From positions 62,001 to 126,000 of the forward strand of contig NZ_JAMBOH010000015.1 of NCBI RefSeq assembly GCF_023715505.1: 64,000 nt of DNA, written 5' to 3'. The DNA comes from Neobacillus cucumis (GTDB taxonomy: Bacteria > Bacillota > Bacilli > Bacillales_B > DSM-18226). The notes under the pieces were generated by a model, which ran no database searches, had not been told where the DNA came from, and saw nothing but the letters and a program-made list of their open reading frames with translations. Positions 1 through 9,088 of the stretch are shown one piece after another. Made by a program: the position numbers and the translations under genes. Numbering within the stretch: the stretch's first letter is position 1; each line of letters begins with the position of its first letter.

Positions 1-2
1 CG

Positions 3-398
3 AATGCTACACTTGCAAATGAGGCGATTACAAACTGGAGCCGCATGGGGAAAAGGAAGATCGATTTTCATTTAGGACTAAACTATCAAACTACAAAAGA
101 AGAAATTGAAAGAGTAGTAAGCCGGATTGAAAAATTATTGAGAACACATGAAGAAATCCATCCGGATACGATTATGGTCGCATTTGATCATTATAATGAG
201 AGCAGTCTCGATATCCTTGTCTATTTTTTCACGAATTCTACTGTTTGGGCAGAACACATTAAAATCAAACATGAAATCAATTTAGCGATCATGGGGATTT
301 TAGAGGAAGAGGGAGTAGACGTTGCTTTTCCTAGCCGAACCATTTACGTATCTCCACAGTCAAATGAATTATTCCAAACAATGGGGTCTTATGATTGA
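3..398 (+). CDS. MscS-family mechanosensitive channel, C-terminal part
   Basis: The reading frame enters from outside the window, so only the last 131 residues are visible. They match the cytoplasmic beta plus alpha/beta domain of small-conductance mechanosensitive channels: a basic stretch around the first in-window Met (GKRKIDFHLGL), a helix carrying IERVVSRIEKLL, a Phe/Tyr-rich strand near DILVYFF, and the terminal strand VAFPSRTIYV that closes most MscS proteins. Such channels release solutes on hypo-osmotic shock. No membrane helices are present because they lie upstream. The Met at 45 is internal, since homologous sequence continues before it. A strong hairpin terminator follows directly. 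Confidence 0.85.
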   Translation, partial: NATLANEAITNWSRMGKRKIDFHLGLNYQTTKEEIERVVSRIEKLLRTHEEIHPDTIMVAFDHYNESSLDILVYFFTNSTVWAEHIKIKHEINLAIMGILEEEGVDVAFPSRTIYVSPQSNELFQTMGSYD

Positions 399-420
399 AA
401 ATTAATCGTTGAGCGAACAA

Positions 421-464
421 GTACAAAAGAAATAGGCTGTCGATGACAGCCTATTTCTTTGTAC
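421..464. terminator. Hairpin between convergent genes
   Basis: A near-perfect inverted repeat has arms GTACAAAAGAAATAGGCTGTC and its complement around a GAT loop. The U-rich and A-rich flanks of the stem let it work in both directions, ending the MscS gene and the minus-strand binding-protein gene. Confidence 0.85.
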
Positions 465-505
465 TAATATGGAGTTAAACATGAAAGGGAAGCGGATTGC
501 TTCCC

Positions 506-1324
506 TCAAGAATTAATTAGTATGTCATTACCATTAGTATATATTGGAAAAATTTCAGGATGAAGGAGATGGGCAATTTGCGCCAGTCCGTTCAACAGCC
601 GGGGGGATGGCCTGCAATAAAGAGGTTCATCGAGAATGAATAATTGATTATGTTTGACCGCATTCATTTGGTCCCAACCAGGACGTTTTAGAATTACCTT
701 TGGATTTACTTTATTTTTATGAACGCCTACCCAAACGACACATATGACATCTGGATCTCTGAGCTTTACGTCTTCCCAACTAGTTTGGATGCTAGCTTCC
801 GCCTGATCTTCAAAAACATTTTGTCCACCTGCAAGTCTGCTGACTTCTGTGAGCCAGTTCCCAGCACCTGGAGTAAAGATTGGCTTCGCCCACCACTCCC
901 AATAAAGTGATTTTTTTGTATCTACTTGTTGGCTTAAAGAGTCGTAGTATGTAAGAATTCGAGTGAATTTTTCATACAGTTGTTTTGCTTTGTCGTAGGT
1001 CTGTGTTACTTTGCCGACAAACAAAAGACAGTCACCGACTTCTTGTAAGGATTGTGGATTTGGAACAATTACATATGGGATATTGCGTTTTTCAAGCTCT
1101 TTAATATTTCGTTCCATTCCCGGAACAGAAAGGGAGGCTAAGACCAAATCAGGCTTTAAGTCTTCAACTTTGTCCATGTCTATTTCTAAATCTGGACCGA
1201 GCCTTGGTAATCTATTGATTTCTTCGGGCCAATCAGAGAAATTATCTACGCCGATTAATGAGCCCGTTAACTCTAAATAGGCGATTAATTCGGTATTGCT
1301 GGGACAAATCGAAATCAGTTTCAA
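506..1324 (-). CDS. Cobalamin/iron-type ABC substrate-binding protein without signal peptide
   Basis: The protein has the two-lobed fold of BtuF/FhuD-type binding proteins: an N-terminal lobe starting LISICPSNTELIAYL, the linker DLKPDLVLAS, a long helix, and a C-terminal lobe with a motif like GAGNWLTEVSRLAGG. The start is chosen as TTG at 1324, seven bases after GGGAGG at 1332-1337; the ATG at 1351 lies before this site and has no ribosome site of its own. The 272-residue product therefore begins directly at the domain with no signal peptide or lipobox, unlike exported relatives. No ABC permease or ATPase is adjacent. A cytoplasmic corrinoid- or metal-binding role is possible but unproven. 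Confidence 0.75.
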   Translation of the reverse strand: MKLISICPSNTELIAYLELTGSLIGVDNFSDWPEEINRLPRLGPDLEIDMDKVEDLKPDLVLASLSVPGMERNIKELEKRNIPYVIVPNPQSLQEVGDCLLFVGKVTQTYDKAKQLYEKFTRILTYYDSLSQQVDTKKSLYWEWWAKPIFTPGAGNWLTEVSRLAGGQNVFEDQAEASIQTSWEDVKLRDPDVICVVWVGVHKNKVNPKVILKRPGWDQMNAVKHNQLFILDEPLYCRPSPRLLNGLAQIAHLLHPEIFPIYTNGNDILINS

Positions 1325-1373
1325 CAAAATACCTCCCATCAAAACAATCATCTAACAATTATTATAAAACCAT

Positions 1374-1523
1374 CTAATACCAATTAACAGGGACTTGATT
1401 TAAGGCATGCCAAAAATTTCTGTAGGTAACAGCGGCTGGCGGTACCGGCGGTGGAGGAATAATAGGAACGGCTATCGGTTTATACCACGGATGATAGTAA
1501 TGTAAATATATGTAATGATACAT
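1374..1523 (-). CDS. 49-residue Tyr/Pro-rich protein, possible spore coat component
   Basis: A short frame starts at ATG 1523 with AAAGG upstream and stops with TAG at 1374. The product is unusual: the N-terminus alternates Tyr and His (MYHYIYLHYYHPWYKP), then comes a Pro run (IIPPPPVPP) and an aromatic C-terminus ending NWY. There is no signal peptide or membrane segment. Tyr/Pro/His-rich short proteins are common in Bacillus spore coats, and a SigK-like -10 lies just upstream, so a mother-cell coat role is a reasonable guess. I do not recognise a named family. The composition over 49 codons argues against chance, but expression is unproven. Confidence 0.55.
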   Translation of the reverse strand: MYHYIYLHYYHPWYKPIAVPIIPPPPVPPAAVTYRNFWHALNQVPVNWY

Positions 1524-1552
1524 ATAAATCAACCTTTCCCTTTTAGTTACAG

Positions 1553-1561
1553 TAGACTATG
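1553..1561 (-). promoter_or_regulatory. SigK-like -10 element
   Basis: On the minus strand the sequence is CATAGTCTA, matching the SigK -10 pattern CATA-N3-TA, about 30 bases before the ATG of the Tyr/Pro-rich gene. A GerE-like TTTGGGTGTG lies just upstream. The -35 position does not show the expected AC, so the call is tentative. Confidence 0.3.
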
Positions 1562-1620
1562 AGACCACACCCAAATTCGATTGGATAAAAGCCTATTTTA
1601 TGTCATTTAAACATTTTTAG

Positions 1621-1640
1621 AAGCATGAGAACCGTCCCCA
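1621..1640. repeat. Copy of a dispersed 19-base repeat
   Basis: AAGCATGAGAACCGTCCCC is repeated exactly, as its reverse complement, at 50235-50253, where it forms an arm of a large terminator hairpin. Here only one arm is present, next to the end of gltC and followed by C-rich sequence (CGCTTCCCCGCGCTCCCC) unlike its AT-rich surroundings. Confidence 0.6.
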
Positions 1641-1658
1641 CGCTTCCCCGCGCTCCCC

Positions 1659-2561
1659 TTATTTATACTGGTCCAGCCTGTTGAAAAATTGGATAAGGAA
1701 TTCATAGAAGTTCTTTTCGGCTGGTGCTAGGTCTCTGTGTTTGGGAATTATGACCCCGACTGTACGCATCGCCTTTGGTGTTTCTATCGGTACTTTGACT
1801 GTGAATCGCGGAATAGAGTCATAGAAGGTGCTTTCCGGTAGTAGGCTAACGCCGATTCCTGCAGAAACAAGACCCTTTAATGCATCCATATCCTCACCTT
1901 CGGACGTAATGTTTGGTTCAAATCCTGCCTCATGGCAGGCCTCGACTGCAATTTTTCGGAGAACATAACCTTTTGGAAATAAAACAAAAGAATCTGTACG
2001 CAGCTCACCTAAAGACAGACTTTTTCGTTCATTCAAAGGGTGATGATTAGGAAGCAAAGCCACGATATTTTCCATAAAAAGAATTTTAGCCTCTAAATCA
2101 GGATCCTTCATGGGGACAGGGCCGAGAAAGGCTAAATCGATTTCCCCGTTTTTCACTGCATCAATTAAGTAGGCATAAGAACCTTGACGTAAATGGAAGT
2201 TCACATTTGGTACATCCTTCTTATAAGCTGAAATAACAGTTGGGAGCCAATATCTGGCGAGACTTGTTGGATAACCAATTTTAATTGTTCCTGCTTGGGG
2301 ATCTAGATATTCGTCGACTTTTTCCTTTGCTTCATCCAGCGTCTTTAAGACACTTTTTACATATTGTAAGAAAATAGTTCCGATTTGTGTCACCTTAATA
2401 TTTCTTCCGACCCGTTCTAACAGTTTAACCCCTAATTCCTCTTCTAGTTTTGTGATTTGATAGCTGACGGCTGATTGTGCAACGTTAAGATTTTCAGCAG
2501 CCTCTGTCACATGCTGCCGTTCCGCCACTTCAATAAAATATCGTAATTGACGAAGCTCCAT
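1659..2561 (-). CDS. gltC: LysR-family regulator of glutamate synthase, GltC
   Basis: A full-length LysR regulator of 300 residues opens MELRQLRYFIEVAE, with the winged helix in residues 1-60 (AAENLNVAQSAVSYQITKLEEELG) and an effector domain from about 90. It closely resembles Bacillus GltC across its length, including SEGEDMDALKGLVSAGIG and the C-terminal LAPAEKNFYEFLIQFF. In Bacillus, GltC activates gltAB when nitrogen is limiting and interacts with glutamate dehydrogenase; here it diverges from the large glutamate synthase gene, as in that system. It should also repress its own gene. The 133-bp divergent region holds the candidate operators. Identification is firm by sequence and context. 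Confidence 0.95.
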   Translation of the reverse strand: MELRQLRYFIEVAERQHVTEAAENLNVAQSAVSYQITKLEEELGVKLLERVGRNIKVTQIGTIFLQYVKSVLKTLDEAKEKVDEYLDPQAGTIKIGYPTSLARYWLPTVISAYKKDVPNVNFHLRQGSYAYLIDAVKNGEIDLAFLGPVPMKDPDLEAKILFMENIVALLPNHHPLNERKSLSLGELRTDSFVLFPKGYVLRKIAVEACHEAGFEPNITSEGEDMDALKGLVSAGIGVSLLPESTFYDSIPRFTVKVPIETPKAMRTVGVIIPKHRDLAPAEKNFYEFLIQFFNRLDQYK

Positions 2562-2589
2562 TTTTTGATTCTCCTTTATCCATATAAAA

Positions 2590-2600
2590 ATCAGATTGAT
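2590..2600. promoter_or_regulatory. LysR-type half-site pair in gltC-gltA region
   Basis: ATCAGATTGAT is an interrupted palindrome (ATCA-N3-TGAT) close to the gltC start. It fits the AT-rich dyads bound by LysR regulators and is a candidate GltC box. Known GltC boxes were not aligned here, so the assignment is inferred from position. Confidence 0.35.
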
Positions 2601-2635
2601 TTAATATAAATTATATATTGTTTGTATCATTAAGG

Positions 2636-2653
2636 TAACCTAAAATGAGGTTA
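2636..2653. promoter_or_regulatory. Perfect dyad TAACCT-N6-AGGTTA upstream of gltA
   Basis: A perfect 6-bp inverted repeat with a 6-bp spacer lies 42 bases before the gltA start codon, in the region where the gltA core promoter should be. It differs from the LysR-like dyad at 2590, so it may bind a second regulator or form a second box for GltC. Confidence 0.45.
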
Positions 2654-2694
2654 TATGCAATATTTCGACAATAATCAACAGGGAGAGATTTTAT

Positions 2695-5600
2695 ATGACA
2701 TATCATCAACTACCTAAAGCACAAGGTCTCTACCGTCCTGAATTTGAACATGATGCCTGTGGAATCGGCTTATATGCGCACATCAAAGGGAATGCCACAC
2801 ATGATATTGTGGCTAAAGGACTAAAAATGCTTTGTCAATTGGACCATCGCGGTGGACAGGGGAGTGATCCGCTTACTGGCGATGGAGCGGGACTTATGGT
2901 TCAAATTCCAGATTTATTTTTCCGCCAAGAATGTTCAACTATGAACTTACCTGAACAAGGGGAATATGGCGTAGGGATGTTGTTCTTCTCAAAGGATGAT
3001 GCGGAACGGGAAAAAATAGAAACCTATATTAATAAATTGGTCGAACAAGAGGGGCAAACGGTGCTTGGCTGGAGAACCGTTCCTGTTAATGCTGAAAATA
3101 TCGGGGTAACAGCACAGGAAAGCTGTCCTGTCGTTCGCCAGTTGTTTGTCGGTGCCAACGAAAATAATACGGATTCACTAGCATTTGAACGAAAGATGTA
3201 CGTGATTCGGAAGCAGGCAGAAAATTGGGCAAAGGAATCCGAATACCGTTTCTATTTTGCTAGTTTTTCAAGCAGAACGATTGTTTACAAAGGACTATTA
3301 ACACCTGAGCAAGTTGATCAATTTTATTTGGATTTACAGGATGAGAATTTTGTTTCTGCGTTTGCTATAGTGCACTCACGCTTTAGTACAAACACATTCC
3401 CAAGCTGGGAAAGAGCCCATCCTAACCGTTATTTAATCCACAATGGTGAAATTAATACCCTTCAGGGGAATATTCACTGGATGAAGGCCCGTGAAAGTCA
3501 ATTCGTTTCTGAGGCATTTGGATCCGATTTGGAAAAAGTACTGCCAATCCTTGATACCGATGGAAGTGATTCCTCCATTTTAGATAATGCACTTGAATTC
3601 TTGGTGCTTGCTGGTCGTAAACCAGCGCACGCAGCCATGATGCTTGTTCCTGAGCCATGGTCTGATAATCCTCATATCACAGAGGAAAAGAGATCTTTCT
3701 ACGAATATCACAGTACGTTAATGGAGCCTTGGGATGGACCTTCAGCGATTTCTTTTACCGACGGAAAACAAATTGGCGCAATTTTGGATCGGAACGGTCT
3801 TCGTCCGGCTCGTTATTACGTGACAGAAGATGATTATATTATTTTCTCTTCAGAGGTTGGCGTTATCGATGTAGAGCCGGAAAAGGTGTTATACAAAGAG
3901 CGCCTAAGCCCAGGAAAAATGCTATTGATTGATTTAGAAGAAGGAAGAATTATTTCTGACGAGGAAATTAAATCCCAATTGGCAAACGAACAGCCGTATC
4001 AGCAATGGCTAGACGAACAGCTTGTTCGCTTGGAAGAAAAAGTTGAAGCTGAAGGAGAAGTTCCTGCAGATTTACTTACTCGCCAAAAAGCTTTCGGCTA
4101 TACGTATGAAGATATTCAAAAATATATCCTTCCTGCTGTAAGTGAAGGCAAGGATCCGCTTGGTGCGATGGGAAATGATATGCCGCTTGCGGTATTGTCA
4201 GATCGTCCGCAGAACTTATTTAACTACTTTAAGCAATTATTTGCCCAAGTAACTAATCCGCCGGTTGACTCTATTCGTGAAGCAATTGTTACTTCAACGA
4301 TTTCTTATCTAGGAGCGGAAGGAAATCTACTACATCCATCAGCAGAAAATTGCCGTCGGATTCAGTTGGAGACACCAATCCTAGCAAACAGCCAGCTTGA
4401 AGAATTAAAGAATAGCGAAGCATTTAAGAGTAAAGTGATCGACATCTTGTTCACTGAGAATATAGAGAACAGCTTGAACGAAGTTTGCCGTCAAGCAGTC
4501 GAAGCGATTGCGGAAGGTACTAGTTTGATTATCCTGTCTGACCGTAACATGAGTGAAAATGAAGTGGCCATTCCTAGCGTTTTGGCAGCGAGCGCCCTTC
4601 ATCAGCACTTGATTCGAGAAGGATTAAGAACGAAGGCTAGCATCATTGTAGAAACAGGGGAAGTAAGAGAAGTTCATCATTTCGCAGTTCTGCTTGGATA
4701 TGGTGTTGATGCGATTAACCCTTATCTCGTGTTCGCTACTTATCAGGAAGCTGTTCAGGAAGGTACTTTATCGTTCACGTATCAAGAAGCGGTTGAAAAA
4801 TACTTGTACGCGATGACCGAGGGTGTTGTTAAGGTCATGTCGAAGATGGGTATTTCAACTGTTCAAAGTTACCGTGGTGCGCAAATTTTTGAAGCAGTTG
4901 GGATCAGCACGGATGTCATCGATCGATTCTTCACTGGAACCGTATCTCAGCTTGGCGGTATTGGTTTAGAAACCATCGCAGAAGAAGCGAAACTTCGCCA
5001 TGCGGATGCGTTTAAGGAAACGACTGACAAAACATTAGAATCAGGAAGTAACTTCCAATGGAGACATGATGGCGAACACCATGCGTTCAATCCAGGCACA
5101 ATCCATACTTTACAATGGGCTTGCCGCAATGGTGATTATGATCTATTTAAAAAATATTCGAATCTTGCGAATGAAGAAAGACTTGGCTTTTTACGTAACC
5201 TATTCTCCTTTAATGGTTCTAGACAAGCTGTGCCAATTGAAGAAGTAGAATCAGTTGATTCGATCGTCCGCCGCTTTAAAACAGGTGCAATGTCTTTTGG
5301 ATCAATTAGTAAGGAAGCACATGAAACATTAGCGATTGCCATGAACCGCTTAGGCGGAAAAAGCAACTCGGGTGAAGGCGGGGAAGATGCAAGCCGCTTT
5401 GTATTAGATGAAAATGGCGACAACAGAGGTAGTAAGATTAAACAGATTGCTTCTGGCCGTTTTGGTGTAAAGAGTCATTATCTAGTGAATGCCGAAGAGC
5501 TGCAAATTAAAATGGCACAAGGTGCAAAGCCTGGTGAAGGCGGTCAATTAATGGGTAAAAAGGTTTATCCATGGGTTGCCGACGTTCGTGGAGCAACACC

Positions 5601-7242
5601 TGGTGTAAGCTTAATTTCACCGCCTCCGCACCATGATATTTATTCGATCGAGGATTTGGCTCAGCTGATCCATGATTTGAAAAATGCCAATCGTGATGCA
5701 CGAATCAGCGTTAAGCTTGTTTCAAAAGGCGGCGTAGGAACGATCGCTGCCGGTGTAGCGAAAGCGGTAGCCGATGTAATTGTCATCAGTGGTTACGATG
5801 GTGGAACAGGTGCATCACCGAAAACAAGCATTCAGCATGCCGGATTGCCTTGGGAGCTTGGATTAGCAGAGGCACACCAAACGCTTATGTTAAATGGTTT
5901 GCGTGACCGCGTAGTACTTGAAACAGACGGAAAATTAATGACAGGTAAGGATGTTGTTATGGCAGCCTTACTAGGAGCAGAAGAATATGGCTTTGCTACT
6001 GCACCGCTTGTGGTTCTTGGCTGTGTGATGATGCGTGTTTGTCATTTGGATACTTGTCCAGTTGGTATTGCGACTCAAAACCCTGAGCTCCGTAGAAAGT
6101 TCACAGGTGAGGCCGATTATATCGTTAACTTTATGCGCTTTATTGCACAAGAAGTACGTGAGATCATGGCGGAGCTTGGTTTTAGAACAGTTGAGGAAAT
6201 GGTTGGCCGCACAGATGTTCTAGCTGTAAGTGAACGTGCAAAAACACATTGGAAGGCTCATGCCTTAGATTTAACTGCATTGCTTCACAAGCCTGAAGGA
6301 ACGCGCACGTTTAAACGCCCGCAAAATCATAGAATTAATGAAACTCTTGATCTTACAAAAATTCTGCCGGCTGTTCAATCGGCTATCGAGCAGGGAACAC
6401 CTGTGGATGTCAGCTTCCCAATTACCAACGTTAATCGTGTAGCGGGTACAATTGTCGGAAGTGAAATTTCCAAACGCTACGGTGAAGAAGGACTTCCAGA
6501 GGATACGATTACTTTAAGGTTTACTGGTTCTGCGGGGCAAAGCTTTGGAGCCTTTGTACCAAAAGGCATGACTCTTGAACTTACCGGAGACGTGAACGAT
6601 TATGTTGGTAAAGGTCTGTCTGGCGGTAAAATTATCGTCAAAGCAGATGAACATACAAAGATTGCTTCAGGTGAAAATGTCATCGCCGGAAATGTCGCCT
6701 TTATCGGGGCAACAAGCGGTGAAGCTTATATTAACGGCCGTGCAGGTGAACGTTTTGCCGTTCGTAACAGTGGCGTTAACGTCGTTGTTGAAGGAATAGG
6801 CGACCATGGTTGTGAATATATGACTGGTGGACGTGTGGTCATCTTAGGTGAGGTTGGCAAAAACTTCGGAGCAGGTATGTCCGGCGGAATTGCCTATGTT
6901 TTAGCTGATGATAAGGGTGCATTTAAGCATTTATGTAACCAAGAATTAATTGAATTTGAATCGGTATCAACTTCTGCCGATCAGGATGAGCTAAAACAGT
7001 TAATCCAGAACCATTTCGCGTTTACAAAGAGTGTAAAAGCTGGCTGTGTTCTAGAAAACTGGGAAGAGTGTGTCAGTAAATTTATCAAGGTTATTCCGAA
7101 AGATTACAAACGGATGATCCAATTGATCGAGGAGCAAAAACTTGCAGGTTTATCGGAAGAAGAAGCTGTTATGAGCGCCTTTTTAGCGAATTCCGGAGCA
7201 AAACAAAAACTATCTAAACAGCAGGAGGCTGCAATCCGCTAA
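2695..7242 (+). CDS. gltA: Glutamate synthase (NADPH) large subunit
   Basis: The 1515-residue protein is the glutamine-utilising alpha subunit (gltA in Bacillus, gltB in E. coli). Residues before C22 form a short propeptide, and C22 of DACGIGLYAH is the N-terminal nucleophile that releases ammonia from glutamine. The class-II amidotransferase domain is followed by a central domain and the FMN-binding synthase domain (SVKLVSKGGVGTIAAGVAKA). Cysteines near 1110, 1116 and 1121 (CVMMRVCHLDTC) ligate the 3Fe-4S cluster. The C-terminal beta-helix carries the repeated Gly-rich turns seen after 1250. Ammonia moves internally to 2-oxoglutarate to make glutamate. It is co-transcribed with the small subunit 17 bases downstream. 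GGGAGA precedes the ATG. Confidence 0.97.
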   Translation: MTYHQLPKAQGLYRPEFEHDACGIGLYAHIKGNATHDIVAKGLKMLCQLDHRGGQGSDPLTGDGAGLMVQIPDLFFRQECSTMNLPEQGEYGVGMLFFSKDDAEREKIETYINKLVEQEGQTVLGWRTVPVNAENIGVTAQESCPVVRQLFVGANENNTDSLAFERKMYVIRKQAENWAKESEYRFYFASFSSRTIVYKGLLTPEQVDQFYLDLQDENFVSAFAIVHSRFSTNTFPSWERAHPNRYLIHNGEINTLQGNIHWMKARESQFVSEAFGSDLEKVLPILDTDGSDSSILDNALEFLVLAGRKPAHAAMMLVPEPWSDNPHITEEKRSFYEYHSTLMEPWDGPSAISFTDGKQIGAILDRNGLRPARYYVTEDDYIIFSSEVGVIDVEPEKVLYKERLSPGKMLLIDLEEGRIISDEEIKSQLANEQPYQQWLDEQLVRLEEKVEAEGEVPADLLTRQKAFGYTYEDIQKYILPAVSEGKDPLGAMGNDMPLAVLSDRPQNLFNYFKQLFAQVTNPPVDSIREAIVTSTISYLGAEGNLLHPSAENCRRIQLETPILANSQLEELKNSEAFKSKVIDILFTENIENSLNEVCRQAVEAIAEGTSLIILSDRNMSENEVAIPSVLAASALHQHLIREGLRTKASIIVETGEVREVHHFAVLLGYGVDAINPYLVFATYQEAVQEGTLSFTYQEAVEKYLYAMTEGVVKVMSKMGISTVQSYRGAQIFEAVGISTDVIDRFFTGTVSQLGGIGLETIAEEAKLRHADAFKETTDKTLESGSNFQWRHDGEHHAFNPGTIHTLQWACRNGDYDLFKKYSNLANEERLGFLRNLFSFNGSRQAVPIEEVESVDSIVRRFKTGAMSFGSISKEAHETLAIAMNRLGGKSNSGEGGEDASRFVLDENGDNRGSKIKQIASGRFGVKSHYLVNAEELQIKMAQGAKPGEGGQLMGKKVYPWVADVRGATPGVSLISPPPHHDIYSIEDLAQLIHDLKNANRDARISVKLVSKGGVGTIAAGVAKAVADVIVISGYDGGTGASPKTSIQHAGLPWELGLAEAHQTLMLNGLRDRVVLETDGKLMTGKDVVMAALLGAEEYGFATAPLVVLGCVMMRVCHLDTCPVGIATQNPELRRKFTGEADYIVNFMRFIAQEVREIMAELGFRTVEEMVGRTDVLAVSERAKTHWKAHALDLTALLHKPEGTRTFKRPQNHRINETLDLTKILPAVQSAIEQGTPVDVSFPITNVNRVAGTIVGSEISKRYGEEGLPEDTITLRFTGSAGQSFGAFVPKGMTLELTGDVNDYVGKGLSGGKIIVKADEHTKIASGENVIAGNVAFIGATSGEAYINGRAGERFAVRNSGVNVVVEGIGDHGCEYMTGGRVVILGEVGKNFGAGMSGGIAYVLADDKGAFKHLCNQELIEFESVSTSADQDELKQLIQNHFAFTKSVKAGCVLENWEECVSKFIKVIPKDYKRMIQLIEEQKLAGLSEEEAVMSAFLANSGAKQKLSKQQEAAIR

Positions 7243-7259
7243 GAAAGGAGACAGGGAAA

Positions 7260-8726
7260 ATGGGAAAAGCAACAGGTTTTATGGAATATGCTCGTGAAAA
7301 AGTTGGAGAAAGAGATCCATTAACACGCCTAAACGACTGGAAAGAGCATAAAGTTCCTTTTTCTGATGAAAAGTTAAGTATACAGGGGGCGCGCTGCATG
7401 GACTGCGCCACTCCCTTCTGCCATATCGGCATGGAGATCCAAGGAGCCACATCTGGCTGTCCGATTCACAACCTGATTCCGGAGTGGAATGATCTGGTTT
7501 ATCGCGGTCGCTGGAAGGAAGCACTTGATCGCCTGATGAAAACGAATAATTTCCCTGAGTTTACTGGACGGGTTTGTCCGGCTCCGTGTGAAGGTTCATG
7601 TACGGTGGCAATTTCCGACCCGGCGGTAACTATTAAGAATATCGAACAAGCGATTATTGATAAAGGTTTTGAAAACGGATGGATCACACCAAGGATTCCT
7701 GTCTCACGGACTGGAAAAAAAGTGGCGATTATCGGATCTGGCCCTGCAGGAATGGCTGCTGCTGATCAGCTTAATCAAGCAGGTCACTCAGTAACTGTTT
7801 TTGAACGGGCAGACCGTCCTGGCGGCTTGTTGATGTATGGAATTCCGAACATGAAGCTTGAGAAAGAAGTCGTAGAACGACGGATTCGTTTATTGGCTCA
7901 AGAAGGGATCGACTTCGTTACAAATACAGAAGTGGGCAAAGATATTACAGCTGCAGAACTTCAAGAACAGTTCGATGCCGTTATTCTTTGCACAGGTGCG
8001 CAAAAGCAGCGTGATTTAGTGATTGAAGGCCGTGAAGCAAAGGGCATTCACTTTGCGATGGACTATTTGACGCTAGCGACTAAAAGTCTACTAGATTCAA
8101 ATTTTGAAGATGGTCAATTTATCGATGTAGAAGGCAAAGACGTCATCGTTATTGGTGGTGGAGATACAGGCGCCGACTGTGTGGCAACAGCGCTTCGTCA
8201 AAAATGTAACAGTGTTGTTCAATTTGGTAAGCATCCACAATTACCTGTTGAAAGGACTTCTAATAATTTATGGCCAGCATATCCGAACGTTTTTACAATG
8301 GATTATGCATATAAGGAAGCTGAAGCAAAATTTGGGGAAGATCCTCGTCAATATTCCATTCAAACGAAGAAAATCGTTGCTGATGAGAATGGGAATCTGA
8401 AAGAGCTTCACACCATCCAAATGGAGAAACTTAAGGATGAAAATGGTCGTTATTATTTTAAAGAAATCCCAGGCACTGAAAAAGTATGGCCAGCCCAGTT
8501 TGTGTTTATCGCAATTGGTTTTGAGGGAACAGAGCAGCCATTGTTGAACCAATTTGGTGTTAAAGCAGTCAACCAAAAGGTTCAAGCTTCATACGGTGAG
8601 TTCAAAACAAACGTTGAGGGAGTTTTCGCTGCTGGCGATGCCAGAAGAGGACAAAGTCTTATCGTTTGGGCGATCAACGAAGGACGCGAAGTCGCACAAG
8701 AAGTTGACAAATACTTGATGGTCTAA
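7260..8726 (+). CDS. gltB: Glutamate synthase (NADPH) small subunit
   Basis: The 488-residue beta subunit (gltB in Bacillus, gltD in E. coli) feeds electrons from NADPH to the large subunit. An N-terminal ferredoxin-like region has the Cys pattern of the paired 4Fe-4S clusters (CMDCATPFC and CPAPCEGSC). The FAD-binding [13 protein letters not shown] follows near residue 158, and the NADPH-binding [12 protein letters not shown] lies near 295. A C-terminal [14 protein letters not shown] motif completes the FAD site. The ribosome site AAGAAAGGAGA lies in the 17-bp gap after gltA. A strong terminator about 60 bp downstream ends the two-gene operon. Confidence 0.97.
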   Translation: MGKATGFMEYAREKVGERDPLTRLNDWKEHKVPFSDEKLSIQGARCMDCATPFCHIGMEIQGATSGCPIHNLIPEWNDLVYRGRWKEALDRLMKTNNFPEFTGRVCPAPCEGSCTVAISDPAVTIKNIEQAIIDKGFENGWITPRIPVSRTGKKVAIIGSGPAGMAAADQLNQAGHSVTVFERADRPGGLLMYGIPNMKLEKEVVERRIRLLAQEGIDFVTNTEVGKDITAAELQEQFDAVILCTGAQKQRDLVIEGREAKGIHFAMDYLTLATKSLLDSNFEDGQFIDVEGKDVIVIGGGDTGADCVATALRQKCNSVVQFGKHPQLPVERTSNNLWPAYPNVFTMDYAYKEAEAKFGEDPRQYSIQTKKIVADENGNLKELHTIQMEKLKDENGRYYFKEIPGTEKVWPAQFVFIAIGFEGTEQPLLNQFGVKAVNQKVQASYGEFKTNVEGVFAAGDARRGQSLIVWAINEGREVAQEVDKYLMV

Positions 8727-8787
8727 AAAATCCCTCAATGTTAATAGATTGATTAGAAAACTATAGTTTGTCACTGACTTAAACAGC

Positions 8788-8824
8788 AACAGGCATCATC
8801 GTTTTTGGATGGTGCCTGTTTTTA
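8788..8824 (+). terminator. gltAB terminator
   Basis: Stem AACAGGCATCATC pairs with GGATGGTGCCTGTT around a short T-rich loop and runs into TTTTTAT. Confidence 0.9.
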
Positions 8825-9076
8825 TTGCTTAATGCTAGGATCTTAAATTGTTCATTTTCATCTTTTTTAAATATAAACTAAGTTGTTTATATCCATATGA
8901 AAAAAGTATTGGTTCATTTGTCAAATGACAGTCCATTATTCCTGTTTTTACGATTGTATTTCAAATTTAATAGTAATTTCTAGTTTCAATGGGCAGTCTA
9001 GTTAAGAATAGGTAATAATCAGGGGTGTAGAGAGAAATATAAAAAATGAATACCTGGATGAATTTATTCAATAACA
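8825..9076. other. AT-rich gap without recognised content
   Basis: This 250-bp stretch between the gltB terminator and the next ribosome site has no convincing small frame, dyad or repeat. It should hold the promoter of the CBO0543-type gene, but no clear -35/-10 pair stands out. Confidence 0.5.
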
Positions 9077-9088
9077 AGGAGGAGCGTG

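Noticed and set aside
3452..3658. Antisense frames inside gltA
   Set aside because: They lie opposite a strongly conserved coding sequence, have no ribosome sites and no recognisable product; the same holds for other such frames in large genes.
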